Of a stretch of 53,026 nucleotides of DNA, positions 17,933 through 27,211 are shown piece by piece (within the stretch, counting starts at the first letter, position 1; each line of letters opens with the position of its first letter). The notes under the pieces were generated by a model. The model was not told the DNA's origin and did not search any database. It saw only the letters and a program-made list of their open reading frames with translations. This DNA comes from an uncultured Pelagibacteraceae bacterium (GTDB taxonomy: Bacteria; Pseudomonadota; Alphaproteobacteria; Pelagibacterales; Pelagibacteraceae). A program made the translations under genes and the position numbers. Where the stretch lies: positions 1 through 53,026 of the forward strand of contig CACECY010000004.1 in the NCBI GenBank assembly GCA_902558205.1. The letters run 5' to 3'.

Positions 17933-18760
17933 ATGAGTAATACTTTCCAAATATACTTAATATCAGATTCAACGGGTGAAACTCTAGATAGAATCTTTTT
18001 AGCCTTAAAAGCTCAATTTAATAATATTGAATATAAAGTTCATCCTTACTCATTTACGAGAACTGAAAATCAAATTACTAAAATTCTAGAGATTGCAAAA
18101 AAAAACGAAAATTCAATAATATTATATACCATCGTAGATAATAACCTTGCAAAGTTTTTAGCAAATCAAAGTGATGACAAAGGACTTCCTTGTTTTGGAG
18201 TTTTGGGAAATTTAATTTTAAGTTTTTCTAAGCTATTAAATCAAAAGGCTTCTCACGAACCTAGCGGACAACACGTGTTGAATGAGGAATATTATCAGCG
18301 TATAGAGGCAATCCAATTTACAATGAATCATGATGATGGAAACTTAGCAAATGAAGTAGGAAAATCAGATATAATTTTACTTGGTGTTAGTAGAACGAGC
18401 AAAACACCAACATCAATTTATTTAGCCAACAAGGGCTACAAGACATCAAATATTCCACTTATAAATGAAAACTCAGTGCCCAAAGTTTTAAAAGACAATC
18501 CTAAAATTAGTTGTGTAATTGGGTTAAATACTGAAGCCGAAAGACTTGTTGATATCAGAAAGAACCGAATGAACTCATTAAAAGAAATAGATAATAAAAA
18601 ATATACAAATATAGAAAATATTCAAAAAGAAATTGATGACGCAAAAAAAACTTTTAAGCGATATGGTTGGCCGACTATTGACGTTACCAGAAAATCAGTA
18701 GAAGAAACAGCAGCATCAATTATTAAAATTCACGAAATATATACTCAAAATAATGAATAA
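17933..18760 (+). CDS. PEP synthase/pyruvate,phosphate dikinase regulatory protein (DUF299 kinase-pyrophosphorylase)
   Basis: 275 residues. The N-terminal IYLISDSTGETLDRI and the P-loop-like GVSRTSKTPTSIYLA followed by NIPL are signatures of the DUF299 family. These bifunctional enzymes inactivate PEP synthase or PPDK by ADP-dependent threonine phosphorylation and reactivate it by Pi-dependent pyrophosphorolysis. The GxSRTSKTPxS loop is intact. It is the first gene to the right of the putative origin and overlaps maf by eight bases. The target enzyme gene is not in the window. Confidence 0.92.
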   Translation: MSNTFQIYLISDSTGETLDRIFLALKAQFNNIEYKVHPYSFTRTENQITKILEIAKKNENSIILYTIVDNNLAKFLANQSDDKGLPCFGVLGNLILSFSKLLNQKASHEPSGQHVLNEEYYQRIEAIQFTMNHDDGNLANEVGKSDIILLGVSRTSKTPTSIYLANKGYKTSNIPLINENSVPKVLKDNPKISCVIGLNTEAERLVDIRKNRMNSLKEIDNKKYTNIENIQKEIDDAKKTFKRYGWPTIDVTRKSVEETAASIIKIHEIYTQNNE

Positions 18761-19337
18761 TATTATTTTAGCCTCGAAAAGTAGGGTTAGAAAAAAAATT
18801 TTAGAGAAAGGCGGTATCTTTTGCGAAGTTGTTCCATCAAACGTAGATGAAGATAGTGTTAAAGAGGCTCTATCAAAAGAAAATGCTTCTCCAGAAATAA
18901 TCTCTAAAAATTTAGCAGAATTAAAAGCTAATAAAGTAAGCACTAAATTTTCAAATAGATTAGTCTTAGGGGCAGATAGTGTGATTGATTTAGAGGGAAA
19001 AGTTATTTCAAAACCAGTAGATAGAAAAGAGGCATTAGAGATATTAAAGTCGTTAAATGGCAAGTCACATCATTTAATAAGCTCGGCATGTATTTCAAAA
19101 GATGGAAATATGATTTGGAATTATACAGATAAAGCAACACTAACAATGAAAAATTTTTCTGATAAGGATTTAATATTATATTTATCTAAAATCTCTGATG
19201 AAGCTTTATATGCTTATAATGTTTATCAAATTGAGGGCGAGGGCAGAAAATTATTTTCGGATATAAAAGGAGACGAAAACACCATAATGGGCCTTCCAAT
19301 TGACAAAATTAAAGATTATCTAAAAAACCATGAATAA
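18753..19337 (+). CDS. maf: Maf-family nucleotide pyrophosphatase
   Basis: 194 residues. It starts NNIILASKSRVRKKIL, the Maf N-terminal motif (S-x-S-x-R-x-x-x-L), and contains VLGADSVIDLEGKVISKP and NVYQIEGEGR. Maf proteins hydrolyse non-canonical or modified nucleoside triphosphates to monophosphates; the exact substrate class cannot be assigned here. It overlaps ppsR upstream and aroE downstream by eight bases each, indicating one transcript. Confidence 0.93.
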   Translation: MNNIILASKSRVRKKILEKGGIFCEVVPSNVDEDSVKEALSKENASPEIISKNLAELKANKVSTKFSNRLVLGADSVIDLEGKVISKPVDRKEALEILKSLNGKSHHLISSACISKDGNMIWNYTDKATLTMKNFSDKDLILYLSKISDEALYAYNVYQIEGEGRKLFSDIKGDENTIMGLPIDKIKDYLKNHE

Positions 19338-20160
19338 ATATTTAGTAATTGGCAATCCGATAGATCATTCTTTATCACCCAAACTTCACAACTATTGGTT
19401 TAGAGAAAACAATATTGATGCACTTTATGAAAAAAAACAAATCAGAGAAGCAGATATAAAGCAAATAATTTTAGATATACGAAATGGTAAGATTGAAGGC
19501 ATAAATGTTACTGTTCCATTTAAAAAATCAGTGATACCTTTTATCGATAAGTTGGAAATTCCAGAAAAGATTCAATCGGTAAACACGATTTACAGAGAAA
19601 AAACAATTAAAGGTTCAAATCAAATAGTAGGTAGAAATACAGATATTTTAGGATTTAAATATTCCTTAGAGCGGATTAAATATAACGTTAAAGGAAAAAC
19701 TGTTTTAATTCTAGGGGCTGGAGGGGTAACGCCTTCAATTATATATGCTTTAGAGGAAATGAATCCCTCAAATATTATGTTAAGCAATAGAACTAAAAAA
19801 AAAGCTGAAGATTTAAAAAAATTATTCCCTCAAATAGAGCTTATAGAATGGGGAGATACTGAAAATTTTGACATGATTATAAATACAACAAGTCTAGGTC
19901 TTAAAGAAAATGACAAACTCCCAATTAATTACGACAAAATTGGTTCGGGGAAGTTTTTTTATGATGTTATTTACAATCCAAAAAAAACAAATTTTCTTGT
20001 GGAAGCTGAAAAACGTGGTCATCAGATTGAGAATGGTAAAATGATGTTTGTTTATCAAGCTCAAGAAGCTTTTAGGTTGTTTACAATAAAGCCCGATGTG
20101 GGGGAGGGATTATTACCCTCAATAAATAAAAAAGTACTTCAATTATTAGACAATGATTAG
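19330..20160 (+). CDS. aroE: Shikimate dehydrogenase (NADP+)
   Basis: 276 residues. The shikimate-binding motif NPIDHSLSPKLHNYWF and the catalytic Lys region NVTVPFKKS are at the N-terminus. The NADP-binding motif GAGGVTPSIIYAL and NTTSLGL follow, and YQAQEAF is the C-terminal conserved block. It reduces 3-dehydroshikimate in aromatic amino acid synthesis. It overlaps maf and coaE by eight bases each. The maf-aroE-coaE-dnaQ order is a conserved alphaproteobacterial origin-proximal cluster. Confidence 0.97.
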   Translation: MNKYLVIGNPIDHSLSPKLHNYWFRENNIDALYEKKQIREADIKQIILDIRNGKIEGINVTVPFKKSVIPFIDKLEIPEKIQSVNTIYREKTIKGSNQIVGRNTDILGFKYSLERIKYNVKGKTVLILGAGGVTPSIIYALEEMNPSNIMLSNRTKKKAEDLKKLFPQIELIEWGDTENFDMIINTTSLGLKENDKLPINYDKIGSGKFFYDVIYNPKKTNFLVEAEKRGHQIENGKMMFVYQAQEAFRLFTIKPDVGEGLLPSINKKVLQLLDND

Positions 20161-20722
20161 AATTGGAATTTTAGGCAATATTGGTTCTGGTAAAAGTTAT
20201 GTAGCAAAATCTTTTGGGTACCCAGTATTTAATGCAGACCTTGAAGTTAGTAAATTATATAAAAATAATAAGAAAATTTTTTTAAAACTAAATAAAATTT
20301 TACCTAATTATATTCATACATTTCCAATAAATAAAAATGAAATGTCTAAAGCCATATTAGCAAATAAATCTAATCTGAATAAAATCGTAAAAGTTGTTCA
20401 TAAAGAAGTAAGAAAGAAAATGAATGTTTTTATGAAAAAAAATAAAAATAAAAGAATTGTTATTTTAGATATACCACTTCTATTAGAAAATAAGATAAAT
20501 ATTAAGAAAGATATTCTAGTATTCGTTGAGTCAAAAAAAATAGATATTTTTAAAAGATTAAAAAAAAGAAAGAACTTTAATAAAAAACTTTATAAAAAAT
20601 TTAAAGATATTCAATTATCACCCAGTTATAAAAAGAGAAAATCTAAATTTATTATTAAAAATGATTTTACAAATAAATCTGTTAAAAAGTCTATTAAGAA
20701 TATTTTAAATCAAATTATATAA
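20153..20722 (+). CDS. coaE: Dephospho-CoA kinase
   Basis: 189 residues. P-loop GNIGSGKSYVAKSFG (about 8-22), then the substrate aspartate motif NADLEVSKLY and the LDIPLLLENK block of CoaE. It phosphorylates the 3' hydroxyl of dephospho-CoA, the last step of CoA synthesis. It is somewhat shorter and much more Lys-rich than typical CoaE, in line with the AT-rich genome. It abuts dnaQ with no spacer. Confidence 0.93.
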   Translation: MIRIGILGNIGSGKSYVAKSFGYPVFNADLEVSKLYKNNKKIFLKLNKILPNYIHTFPINKNEMSKAILANKSNLNKIVKVVHKEVRKKMNVFMKKNKNKRIVILDIPLLLENKINIKKDILVFVESKKIDIFKRLKKRKNFNKKLYKKFKDIQLSPSYKKRKSKFIIKNDFTNKSVKKSIKNILNQII

Positions 20723-21388
20723 ATGAAAGAAGTAGTATTAGACACGGAGACAACAGGTATATCGGTTAAAGAGGGTCACAGAATTGTTGAAATCGGATGT
20801 ATTGAGCTTGATAATTTAGTTCCCACAAAAAATAAATTTCACTGTTATTTAAACCCTGAAAGAAAAGTTTCTGAAAAAGCTTTTGAAGTTCATGGTTATT
20901 CTGATGATTTCTTATCTAAACAAAAAAAATTTCAAAATGTTGTTGAAGAATTTTTAAAATTTATAAGTGGAAAAAAATTGATAATCCATAATGCTGAATT
21001 TGATTTGGCACATCTAAATCACGAATTAGAAATTTTAGGAAAAGATAAAATTAATAATGAAATAATCGACACTCTTATTTTGGCAAGAGATAAATTTCCA
21101 GGTTCATCAATAAGCCTTGATGCATTATGTAAAAGATACAGAATTGACAATTCTAAAAGAATTCAGCACACAGCTTTAATTGACTGTGATTTATTAGCTA
21201 AAGTTTATATTAATCTTATAGATCAAAAAGAACCAACATTAGATTTTCAGAAGCAAGATGATAAATTTAATCAATTTGAAAATAGCAATATTTTATATTT
21301 TAAAAAAATTATTAAACCCTCCTCTGATGAATTAAAAAAACATAAAGAGTTTTTAAAAAAAGATTTAAAGAAAAACTTCTTTAATTAA
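20723..21388 (+). CDS. dnaQ: DNA polymerase III epsilon subunit (3'-5' proofreading exonuclease)
   Basis: 221 residues. DEDDh exonuclease motifs are present: LDTETTG (D7, E9), HNAEFDLAHL and HTALIDCDLLA. The C-terminal part after about residue 185 is Lys-rich and would bind the polymerase alpha subunit. It proofreads during replication. It ends eight bases inside the convergent secB gene. Confidence 0.96.
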   Translation: MKEVVLDTETTGISVKEGHRIVEIGCIELDNLVPTKNKFHCYLNPERKVSEKAFEVHGYSDDFLSKQKKFQNVVEEFLKFISGKKLIIHNAEFDLAHLNHELEILGKDKINNEIIDTLILARDKFPGSSISLDALCKRYRIDNSKRIQHTALIDCDLLAKVYINLIDQKEPTLDFQKQDDKFNQFENSNILYFKKIIKPSSDELKKHKEFLKKDLKKNFFN

Positions 21389-21806
21389 ATCTCTCATTAT
21401 AAAGTTTTTTAAAATCAATCTTTTTTTCTATTTTAATTGATGGATGACCAGAATTATGAATTAAATTTAAAAAAGAATTTTCTAAGTCAGGGTATATTTT
21501 GGTTGGAACATCGCACAAAATTATTCTTTCCATATCTTTTTTTTCCTTAACATCATCATCTACTTTTATGATGGTTGCATAAACTATTTCATAATATGAT
21601 TTTTTTTCATTAGCTTCTTTATCTTCGAATTTTAAAGTTGTATTAACTTCAATTAATTTATTTTTTAAAGCTTTAGAGGTAATATCTATATTCATTTGAT
21701 ATTTTGAAATATTATCTTTCACAAAAATATATGTTTCTATGTCAGGTGTTTCACTTGATAAATCTTTTATATATTTTGCTAAAATCTTAAATTTTTCTGT
21801 CATCAT
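21381..21806 (-). CDS. secB: Protein-export chaperone SecB
   Basis: 141 residues. The pattern FKILAKYIKDLSSETPD at the N-terminus and GHPSIKIEKKIDFKKLY at the C-terminus match SecB, with the beta-sheet core between. SecB keeps preproteins unfolded and delivers them to SecA. It overlaps fxsA by 20 bases. Two adjacent ATG codons (21806, 21803) are possible starts. Conservation in the middle is low. Confidence 0.87.
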   Translation of the reverse strand: MMTEKFKILAKYIKDLSSETPDIETYIFVKDNISKYQMNIDITSKALKNKLIEVNTTLKFEDKEANEKKSYYEIVYATIIKVDDDVKEKKDMERIILCDVPTKIYPDLENSFLNLIHNSGHPSIKIEKKIDFKKLYNERFN

Positions 21807-22215
21807 TATCCTCTATATCTTCGTATTCACCATCTATAAAATTTTTTTCATTAACCTGATCTTTTTTTTTAAACTTATTAGACAAATTTCCAAAAATTAA
21901 TTTTCTTGTTATTGGAAAAATTAATAAAAAACCTAAAAAATCAGTTGCAAAGCCAGGAAGAATTAAAAGAATTGCCGCAAAAGCTATGGCCGCGCCAGAT
22001 ATTATCTCATATGCAGGAGTTTGATTTTTAACAATTTGCATAAAACCAGATCTAATAGTGTTTAAACCTTCGTATTTTGCATAATAAATGCCAACGACTG
22101 CAGTAAAAAAAATCAGTAAAATAGTATTAAACGCACCAATTTGAGATCCAATTTTTATGAAAAGGTATATTTCCAAAACTGGAATTAGAATAATTGATAA
22201 TAAAACTGGGTTCAT
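21787..22215 (-). CDS. fxsA: FxsA family inner-membrane protein
   Basis: 142 residues. Hydrophobic segments at about 3-22, 26-45 and 70-105, with the FxsA hallmarks PVLEIYLFIKIGSQIG, AVVGIYYAKYEGL and LLILPGFATDFLGFLLI. The tail after residue 115 is strongly charged (FKKKDQVNEKN, then EYEDIEDNDDR). FxsA relieves F exclusion of phage T7 in E. coli when overproduced; its normal role is unknown. The secB-fxsA-tim44 neighbourhood is common in alphaproteobacteria. Confidence 0.92.
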   Translation of the reverse strand: MNPVLLSIILIPVLEIYLFIKIGSQIGAFNTILLIFFTAVVGIYYAKYEGLNTIRSGFMQIVKNQTPAYEIISGAAIAFAAILLILPGFATDFLGFLLIFPITRKLIFGNLSNKFKKKDQVNEKNFIDGEYEDIEDNDDRKI

Positions 22216-22225
22216 TTGTCCTTAA

Positions 22226-22264
22226 TGTAATTGTTAGTTGAAATTAATCAACTTAGTAATTACA
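22226..22264. repeat. Long inverted repeat between divergent fxsA and tim44
   Basis: Arms 22226-22241 and 22248-22264 pair over 16 positions (two G-U pairs if RNA, one bulged T at 22254) around an AATTAA loop. It fills most of the 57-base spacer between the two divergent start codons, ending 8 bases before the tim44 ATG and 10 before the fxsA ATG. No gene ends here, so it is not an obvious terminator. It could be an operator for both genes or a leader hairpin. Confidence 0.5.
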
Positions 22265-22272
22265 TTTAACCT

Positions 22273-22869
22273 ATGAATTATAGTTTTGAATACATCGATA
22301 TAATACTTCTCGCAATGATTGCTGGATTTATCTTTTTAAGGCTAAGAGGTATTTTGGGAAAAAGAACTGGATTTGAGGGAAAAGCGCCTTCGCAATTTGA
22401 AAAAGTTTTAAATAATATTCAAGCAGAAAAAAAGGTTGTTATTAAAGAAAACTTTGATGAGGAAGCACAAATAGAATTTATTAAGGGTGCAAAAATTGCT
22501 TACGAAACAATTATTACTGATTTTAGTGATAATGATAATAAGCTTGTCGCAAGTAAGCCTTTGTTAAGTAAAAAAATCCATGATCAATTTGAAAAAGCCT
22601 TGATAGAAAGAAGCAATAGAGGTCATTTTGCGGAAATCACTTTTATTGGTGTTAATTCTGCAAAAATAAAAGAACATAAAAAAATAGATCAAATATTAAA
22701 AGTGACTGTTGATTTTGTAAGTGAAGTTATAACGTGTATTAAAGATAAAGATAAAAAAGTTATTTCAGGAGATCCCGACAAAATTAAAAAAATATATGAT
22801 ACTTGGGTTTTTTCAAGAGATACAAGATCAAATAATCCAAATTGGCAATTGGTAGATACTCTTACATAA
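22273..22869 (+). CDS. Tim44/TimA family protein
   Basis: 198 residues. One N-terminal membrane segment (about 8-25, IDIILLAMIAGFIFLRLRGILG) followed by GKRTGFEG, then a Tim44-like domain (KGAKIAYETIITDF, and VDFVSEVITCIKDKD, ending DTWVFSRDTRSNNPNWQLVDT). The C-terminal fold is the one mitochondrial Tim44 uses to tether the import motor; in alphaproteobacteria the role is probably envelope-associated. Neighbours fxsA and smr match the alphaproteobacterial cluster, but mltA, often found between tim44 and smr, is absent. Confidence 0.9.
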   Translation: MNYSFEYIDIILLAMIAGFIFLRLRGILGKRTGFEGKAPSQFEKVLNNIQAEKKVVIKENFDEEAQIEFIKGAKIAYETIITDFSDNDNKLVASKPLLSKKIHDQFEKALIERSNRGHFAEITFIGVNSAKIKEHKKIDQILKVTVDFVSEVITCIKDKDKKVISGDPDKIKKIYDTWVFSRDTRSNNPNWQLVDTLT

Positions 22870-23283
22870 TTGAACGATAAAATTTCAGACAAAGATAAAA
22901 AAGATTGGGAAGACTTTTTATCTAAAAGTGAAAAATTGCCTAATAAAGATTTTAAATTAGAGCGAAAAAAAATTCGAAAAATTGAACATATCGATTTACA
23001 TGGTTTTACTTTAGAACAAGCTAATAAAACTATCGAAAAATTTATTGATGACTGTTATCAAAATAATGTTTCAAAAATTATAGTTGTAACTGGAAAAGGA
23101 CTGCACTCTAATGTTGAAAAAGATCCATATGTCTCTAAAGATCTCAGTATCTTGAAATATTCAGTTCCTGAGTATATTGAAAATAATTTAGAATTAATGA
23201 AAAAAATTATAGAAATTAAAGATGCAGAAATCGAGGATGGTGGTTCAGGAGCTTTTTATATTTTTTTGAGAAAAAAATTATAA
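22870..23283 (+). CDS. Smr domain protein
   Basis: 137 residues with a TTG start directly after the tim44 stop; no ATG is available near the N-terminus. The Smr motif [16 protein letters not shown] (about 42-57) and [11 protein letters not shown] are present, and a [13 protein letters not shown] end matches the family. Smr domains are nucleases or nucleic-acid-binding modules; alphaproteobacterial single-domain versions are uncharacterised. It overlaps the hslU stop by six bases. Confidence 0.9.
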   Translation: MNDKISDKDKKDWEDFLSKSEKLPNKDFKLERKKIRKIEHIDLHGFTLEQANKTIEKFIDDCYQNNVSKIIVVTGKGLHSNVEKDPYVSKDLSILKYSVPEYIENNLELMKKIIEIKDAEIEDGGSGAFYIFLRKKL

Positions 23284-24651
23284 AATAAATTTTGATAGAT
23301 CTGTATCTTTTACCAAATTATCTAAATTTTTATTTATATATTCTTTATTTATGATAATTTTTTCTCCAGCTCTATCGGTAGCTGTAAAACTAATGTCATC
23401 TAATATTTTCTCTATTATAGTGTGAAGTCTTCTTGCTCCAATGTTTTCGACAGTAGCATTGACTTCAGAGGCTATTTTAGCAATACAATCAATGCCATCA
23501 TCTGAAAATTCTAAGTCAACATTTTCAGTTTTTAATAAAGCCACATACTGTTTAATTAAACTATAATCAGGTTCTTTCAAAATTCTTCTGAAATCATCAC
23601 TTGTTAAGGCTTCTAACTCAACTCTTATAGGTAATCTTCCTTGGAGCTCAGGCAATAGGTCAGATGGTTTTGCAAGCTGAAATGCCCCAGATGCGATAAA
23701 TAATATATGGTCTGTTTTAATAGGGCCATGTTTTGTATTTACAGTTGTGCCCTCTATCAAGGGTAATAAGTCTCTTTGGACACCTTCTCTAGATACATCA
23801 CCACCAACTCTATCTGTTCTTGCCGAAATTTTGTCAATTTCATCAAGGAAAACAATTCCATTATTTTCAGTTGATAGTTTTGCAGCTTTAACAATTTTAT
23901 CTTGCTCAATTAATTTGTCAGACTCATCATTTATTAAGATTTCGTGAGACTCTTTAACGGACATCTTTTTCTTTTTCTCTTTAGCACCCATAGACTTACC
24001 CATTATTTCTCCAATATTTATCATCCCAACATTTGCTCCTGGCATACCTGGTATTTCAAAAGATGTGCCACCAGATCCAGTGTCACTAACCGCAATTTCT
24101 ATTTCGTTATCATCCAAGTCACCATTTCTAAGCCTTTTTCTAAAACTTTCTCTTGTCGCCAAGCTCGCTTTTTTGCCGACTAATGCATCCAAAACTTTTT
24201 CCTCTGCAGCTTTTTGTGCTTGGGCAAAAACCTCTTTTCTTTTTTTTACTTTTTCCATAGAGATAGCAATTTCAATTAAATCTCTAACTATTTGTTCTAC
24301 ATCTCTTCCGACATATCCGACTTCAGTAAATCTTGTAGCTTCAACTTTTACGAATGGTGCTTCTGCAAGTTTGGAAAGTCTTCTAGAAATTTCAGTTTTT
24401 CCAACACCAGTTGGTCCAATCATTAAAATATTTTTAGGTAAAACTTCATTCTTCATTTCACCTTTTAGAGCCTGTCTTCTCCATCTATTTCTTAATGCAA
24501 CTGCAACTGCTTTTTTTGCTTTATTTTGACCAACAACAAATCTATCTAATTCTGAAACTATTTCTCTTGGAGATAAAGAACTTACTAAAGATTTCTCATC
24601 TTTATGATTATTCTCTTTAGGGTGTAAAGGTGTTACGTTTGAATTGTCCAT
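23278..24651 (-). CDS. hslU: ATP-dependent protease ATPase subunit HslU
   Basis: 457 residues. Start region [24 protein letters not shown], Walker A GPTGVGKT (79-86), the pore motif [10 protein letters not shown], Walker [12 protein letters not shown] and the sensor region are intact. The C-terminus DLSKFIL is the tail that docks into HslV. HslU unfolds substrates and feeds the HslV peptidase. The start overlaps the hslV stop by one base. Confidence 0.97.
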   Translation of the reverse strand: MDNSNVTPLHPKENNHKDEKSLVSSLSPREIVSELDRFVVGQNKAKKAVAVALRNRWRRQALKGEMKNEVLPKNILMIGPTGVGKTEISRRLSKLAEAPFVKVEATRFTEVGYVGRDVEQIVRDLIEIAISMEKVKKRKEVFAQAQKAAEEKVLDALVGKKASLATRESFRKRLRNGDLDDNEIEIAVSDTGSGGTSFEIPGMPGANVGMINIGEIMGKSMGAKEKKKKMSVKESHEILINDESDKLIEQDKIVKAAKLSTENNGIVFLDEIDKISARTDRVGGDVSREGVQRDLLPLIEGTTVNTKHGPIKTDHILFIASGAFQLAKPSDLLPELQGRLPIRVELEALTSDDFRRILKEPDYSLIKQYVALLKTENVDLEFSDDGIDCIAKIASEVNATVENIGARRLHTIIEKILDDISFTATDRAGEKIIINKEYINKNLDNLVKDTDLSKFIL

Positions 24652-25166
24652 TATATTTTTTCAATTTTTACGTTATCATTTGTAAATACACAAATATCAG
24701 CTGCTACTTTAATTGCTTTTTTTGCCACTTCCTCTGCAGACATATTTCCTTCCATCAAAACTTTTCCTGCAGCTAAAGCATAATTACCACCTGAACCAAT
24801 TCCAATAACATCACCCTCGGGTTCTAAAACATCTCCAGTGCCTGATATAATGTAACTATTATTTTTATCCCCTACAGCCATTAGTGCCTCAAGTCTTCTT
24901 AAATATTTATCTGTTCGCCAATCTTTTGCTAGTTCAACAGCAGCTCTTGATAAGTTACCTGCATGTTTTTCTAATTTTCCTTCTAATCTTTCAAATAAAG
25001 TTAAAGCATCAGCTGTTGATCCTGCAAAACCAGCAACTACATCTCTTTTTTCAATTTTTCTAACTTTAGAAGCTGTACTCTTTACAACAGTATTTCCCAT
25101 ACTTACTTGTCCGTCACCGGCAACTACTACCTCTTTATTTTTTCTAACTAGTACAATCGTTGTCAT
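24651..25166 (-). CDS. hslV: ATP-dependent protease peptidase subunit HslV
   Basis: 171 residues. It starts [22 protein letters not shown], so removal of Met exposes the catalytic N-terminal Thr. The [11 protein letters not shown] strand, GFAGSTADA and [12 protein letters not shown] are proteasome-beta-type features of HslV. It forms the two-ring peptidase core with HslU. Confidence 0.97.
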   Translation of the reverse strand: MTTIVLVRKNKEVVVAGDGQVSMGNTVVKSTASKVRKIEKRDVVAGFAGSTADALTLFERLEGKLEKHAGNLSRAAVELAKDWRTDKYLRRLEALMAVGDKNNSYIISGTGDVLEPEGDVIGIGSGGNYALAAGKVLMEGNMSAEEVAKKAIKVAADICVFTNDNVKIEKI

Positions 25167-25215
25167 ACCTAATAAATGGTAACTATTTTTGATACTTCAA
25201 GTGTTTAGACTAATA

Positions 25216-25244
25216 TTGATATAGTGGGATTATCTATGTATACC
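25216..25244 (+). promoter_or_regulatory. Candidate sigma-70 promoter for the his operon
   Basis: TTGATA (25216-25221), 17-base spacer, TATACC (25239-25244), ending 11 bases before the hisB ATG, so the leader would be very short. It is the best match in the 89-base hslV-hisB spacer. There is no room for a his leader peptide or attenuator. Confidence 0.4.
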
Positions 25245-25255
25245 ATTTAAAATAT

Positions 25256-25846
25256 ATGGCTAGAAAAGGAAAAGTATCTCGAAAAACAAATGAAACCAGC
25301 ATTAATGTTGAAGTAAATATTGATGGTAAAGGAAAGTACCAAATTGACACTGGTATTGGTTTTTTAGATCACATGCTAGAGCAATTATCTAAACATTCTT
25401 TGATTGATATTAAAGTTAAAGCAAAAGGAGATACACATATTGATCTTCACCACACCACTGAAGATACAGGAATTGCAATTGGTGAAGCATTAAAAAAAGC
25501 TGCTAAAAAATTTGTAGGTATAAAAAGATATGCACACGCGATGATACCAATGGATGAAACATTATCACGTGTAGCGGTTGATATTTCCAACAGACCATAT
25601 CTGATATGGAAAGTAAAATTAAAGGTAGAGAAACTTGGGGAGATGGACACTGAATTGTTTAAAGAGTGGTTCCAAGCGTTCTCACAATCAGCTGGTATTA
25701 CATTGCATGTTGAAAATATTTATGGTGACAATAGTCATCACATTATTGAGTCTTGTTATAAGGGCCTAGCAAGATCTTTAAGAGCCGCACTAGAGATGGA
25801 TCCTCGAAATAAGAAGAGTATTCCATCCACTAAAGGCTCATTATAA
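25256..25846 (+). CDS. hisB: Imidazoleglycerol-phosphate dehydratase
   Basis: 196 residues, a monofunctional HisB without the phosphatase domain. Metal-binding motifs HHTTED and HHIIE are present, as are [10 protein letters not shown] and the ending [16 protein letters not shown]. It dehydrates imidazoleglycerol phosphate to imidazole acetol phosphate in histidine synthesis. It opens a plus-strand block hisB-hisH-hisA-hisF. Confidence 0.97.
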   Translation: MARKGKVSRKTNETSINVEVNIDGKGKYQIDTGIGFLDHMLEQLSKHSLIDIKVKAKGDTHIDLHHTTEDTGIAIGEALKKAAKKFVGIKRYAHAMIPMDETLSRVAVDISNRPYLIWKVKLKVEKLGEMDTELFKEWFQAFSQSAGITLHVENIYGDNSHHIIESCYKGLARSLRAALEMDPRNKKSIPSTKGSL

Positions 25847-25851
25847 GTTTA

Positions 25852-26478
25852 ATGAACGTCATAATTGTTGATTATAATTCGGGCAATATAAGCTCGGTAG
25901 TAAACTCTTTTAAAGAAGTTGCTCAAGATAAAATAAATATTGAAGTTACTTCAGATTTAAACAAGATTAAATCGAGTGATAAAGTGGTCCTACCAGGGCA
26001 AGGTTCATTTAAGAGCTGTGTAGATGCTTTAAATAAAATTAATGGTCTTTCAGACACTTTAAATGAATTTGCAATAAATAATAAAAAACCTCTTCTTGGA
26101 ATTTGTGTTGGATTACAAATGTTTGCTGATATTGGTTATGAGGGAATTGAAACAAAAGGTTTAGGCTGGATATCAGGCAAAGTTTCAAAAATAGATAACC
26201 AAAATGGAAAATATAAACTGCCTCACATAGGCTGGAATCAAATCAATATAGTTGGAGATAGTAAAATATTTAAAAACATAGAAAATAATTCTCATATGTA
26301 TTTTGTTCATAGTTACGAATTTATCCCAGAAGATAAAAAAGTAATTTCTGCAACAACTGATTATTCATCAAATATTGTTTGCTCCGTTGAAAAAGAAAAT
26401 ATTTATGGAACCCAATTTCATCCTGAAAAGAGTGACAAGATCGGACTAAAAATAATTAATAATTTTATAAATTTATAA
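25852..26478 (+). CDS. hisH: Imidazole glycerol phosphate synthase glutaminase subunit
   Basis: 208 residues. Class I glutamine amidotransferase with nucleophile C85 in LLGICVGLQMF and the His190/Glu192 pair in QFHPEKS. N-terminal VDYNSGNISSV is typical of HisH. It supplies ammonia to HisF. Five bases follow hisB, and one base separates it from hisA. Confidence 0.97.
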   Translation: MNVIIVDYNSGNISSVVNSFKEVAQDKINIEVTSDLNKIKSSDKVVLPGQGSFKSCVDALNKINGLSDTLNEFAINNKKPLLGICVGLQMFADIGYEGIETKGLGWISGKVSKIDNQNGKYKLPHIGWNQINIVGDSKIFKNIENNSHMYFVHSYEFIPEDKKVISATTDYSSNIVCSVEKENIYGTQFHPEKSDKIGLKIINNFINL

Positions 26479-26479
26479 A

Positions 26480-27211
26480 ATGAAAATATTTCCAGCCATA
26501 GACATTAAAGATAAAAAGTGTGTTAGGTTAGTTAAAGGAGACTTCGATAATAAAACTGAATATGAAATATCTCCAATTGAACAAGCGGGTAAATATAAGG
26601 ATCATGGTTTTAAAAACTTACATATAGTTGATCTAGATGGGGCTCTAACTGGAGAAACAGTTAATTTAGATGTTATCCAAGAGATAGTAACTAAATTTGA
26701 TATTAAAATTGAAATTGGTGGAGGAATAAGAAATTTTGAAAGTATTCAGAAATACATTGATACTGGTGTTGAAAAAGTTATTTTAGGAAGTGTTGCTATA
26801 AAAGATAAACTTTTTTTTAAGGAAGCTTGCGAAAAATTTTCAAATAAGATTGCCCTAGGTTTAGATGCAAAAAATGGATATTTGTCAGTGTCAGGTTGGA
26901 AAGAAAATTCAAATCAATTAACATTAGATTACTTAAAAGAAGTGAATAATTTCGGTGCTAGCAGATTGATCTATACTGATATAAATAGGGATGGGATGAA
27001 ACAAAGCCCTAACTTTGAAGAGACCTCAAAGGTTGCTGATATATCTAATTGTCCAGTAATTATTTCAGGTGGAGTATCATCAATAGATGATATTAAAAAA
27101 GCTAAAGAGCTGAATAATAATAATATTGAGGGAATTATAGTTGGAAAAGCTATTTATGATGGTGATATTAAATTAGAGGAATTGGTTAAGGAATTAGATG
27201 CTAAAGAATAG
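26480..27211 (+). CDS. hisA: ProFAR isomerase
   Basis: 243 residues, (beta/alpha)8 barrel. Catalytic Asp8 in FPAIDIKD and a second Asp in YTDINRDGM; phosphate loops IGGGIRN and ISGGVSS. It isomerises ProFAR to PRFAR. It overlaps hisF by 14 bases, suggesting translational coupling. Confidence 0.97.
   Translation: MKIFPAIDIKDKKCVRLVKGDFDNKTEYEISPIEQAGKYKDHGFKNLHIVDLDGALTGETVNLDVIQEIVTKFDIKIEIGGGIRNFESIQKYIDTGVEKVILGSVAIKDKLFFKEACEKFSNKIALGLDAKNGYLSVSGWKENSNQLTLDYLKEVNNFGASRLIYTDINRDGMKQSPNFEETSKVADISNCPVIISGGVSSIDDIKKAKELNNNNIEGIIVGKAIYDGDIKLEELVKELDAKE

Noticed and set aside
18269-18280. CAACACGTGTTG palindrome in ppsR as a second parS
   Set aside because: It shares only the CACGTG centre with parS; the flanks do not match GTTTCACGTGAAAC.
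25167-25255. Histidine attenuator or leader peptide before hisB
   Set aside because: The spacer has no His-codon run, no terminator hairpin and a promoter match too close to the start.
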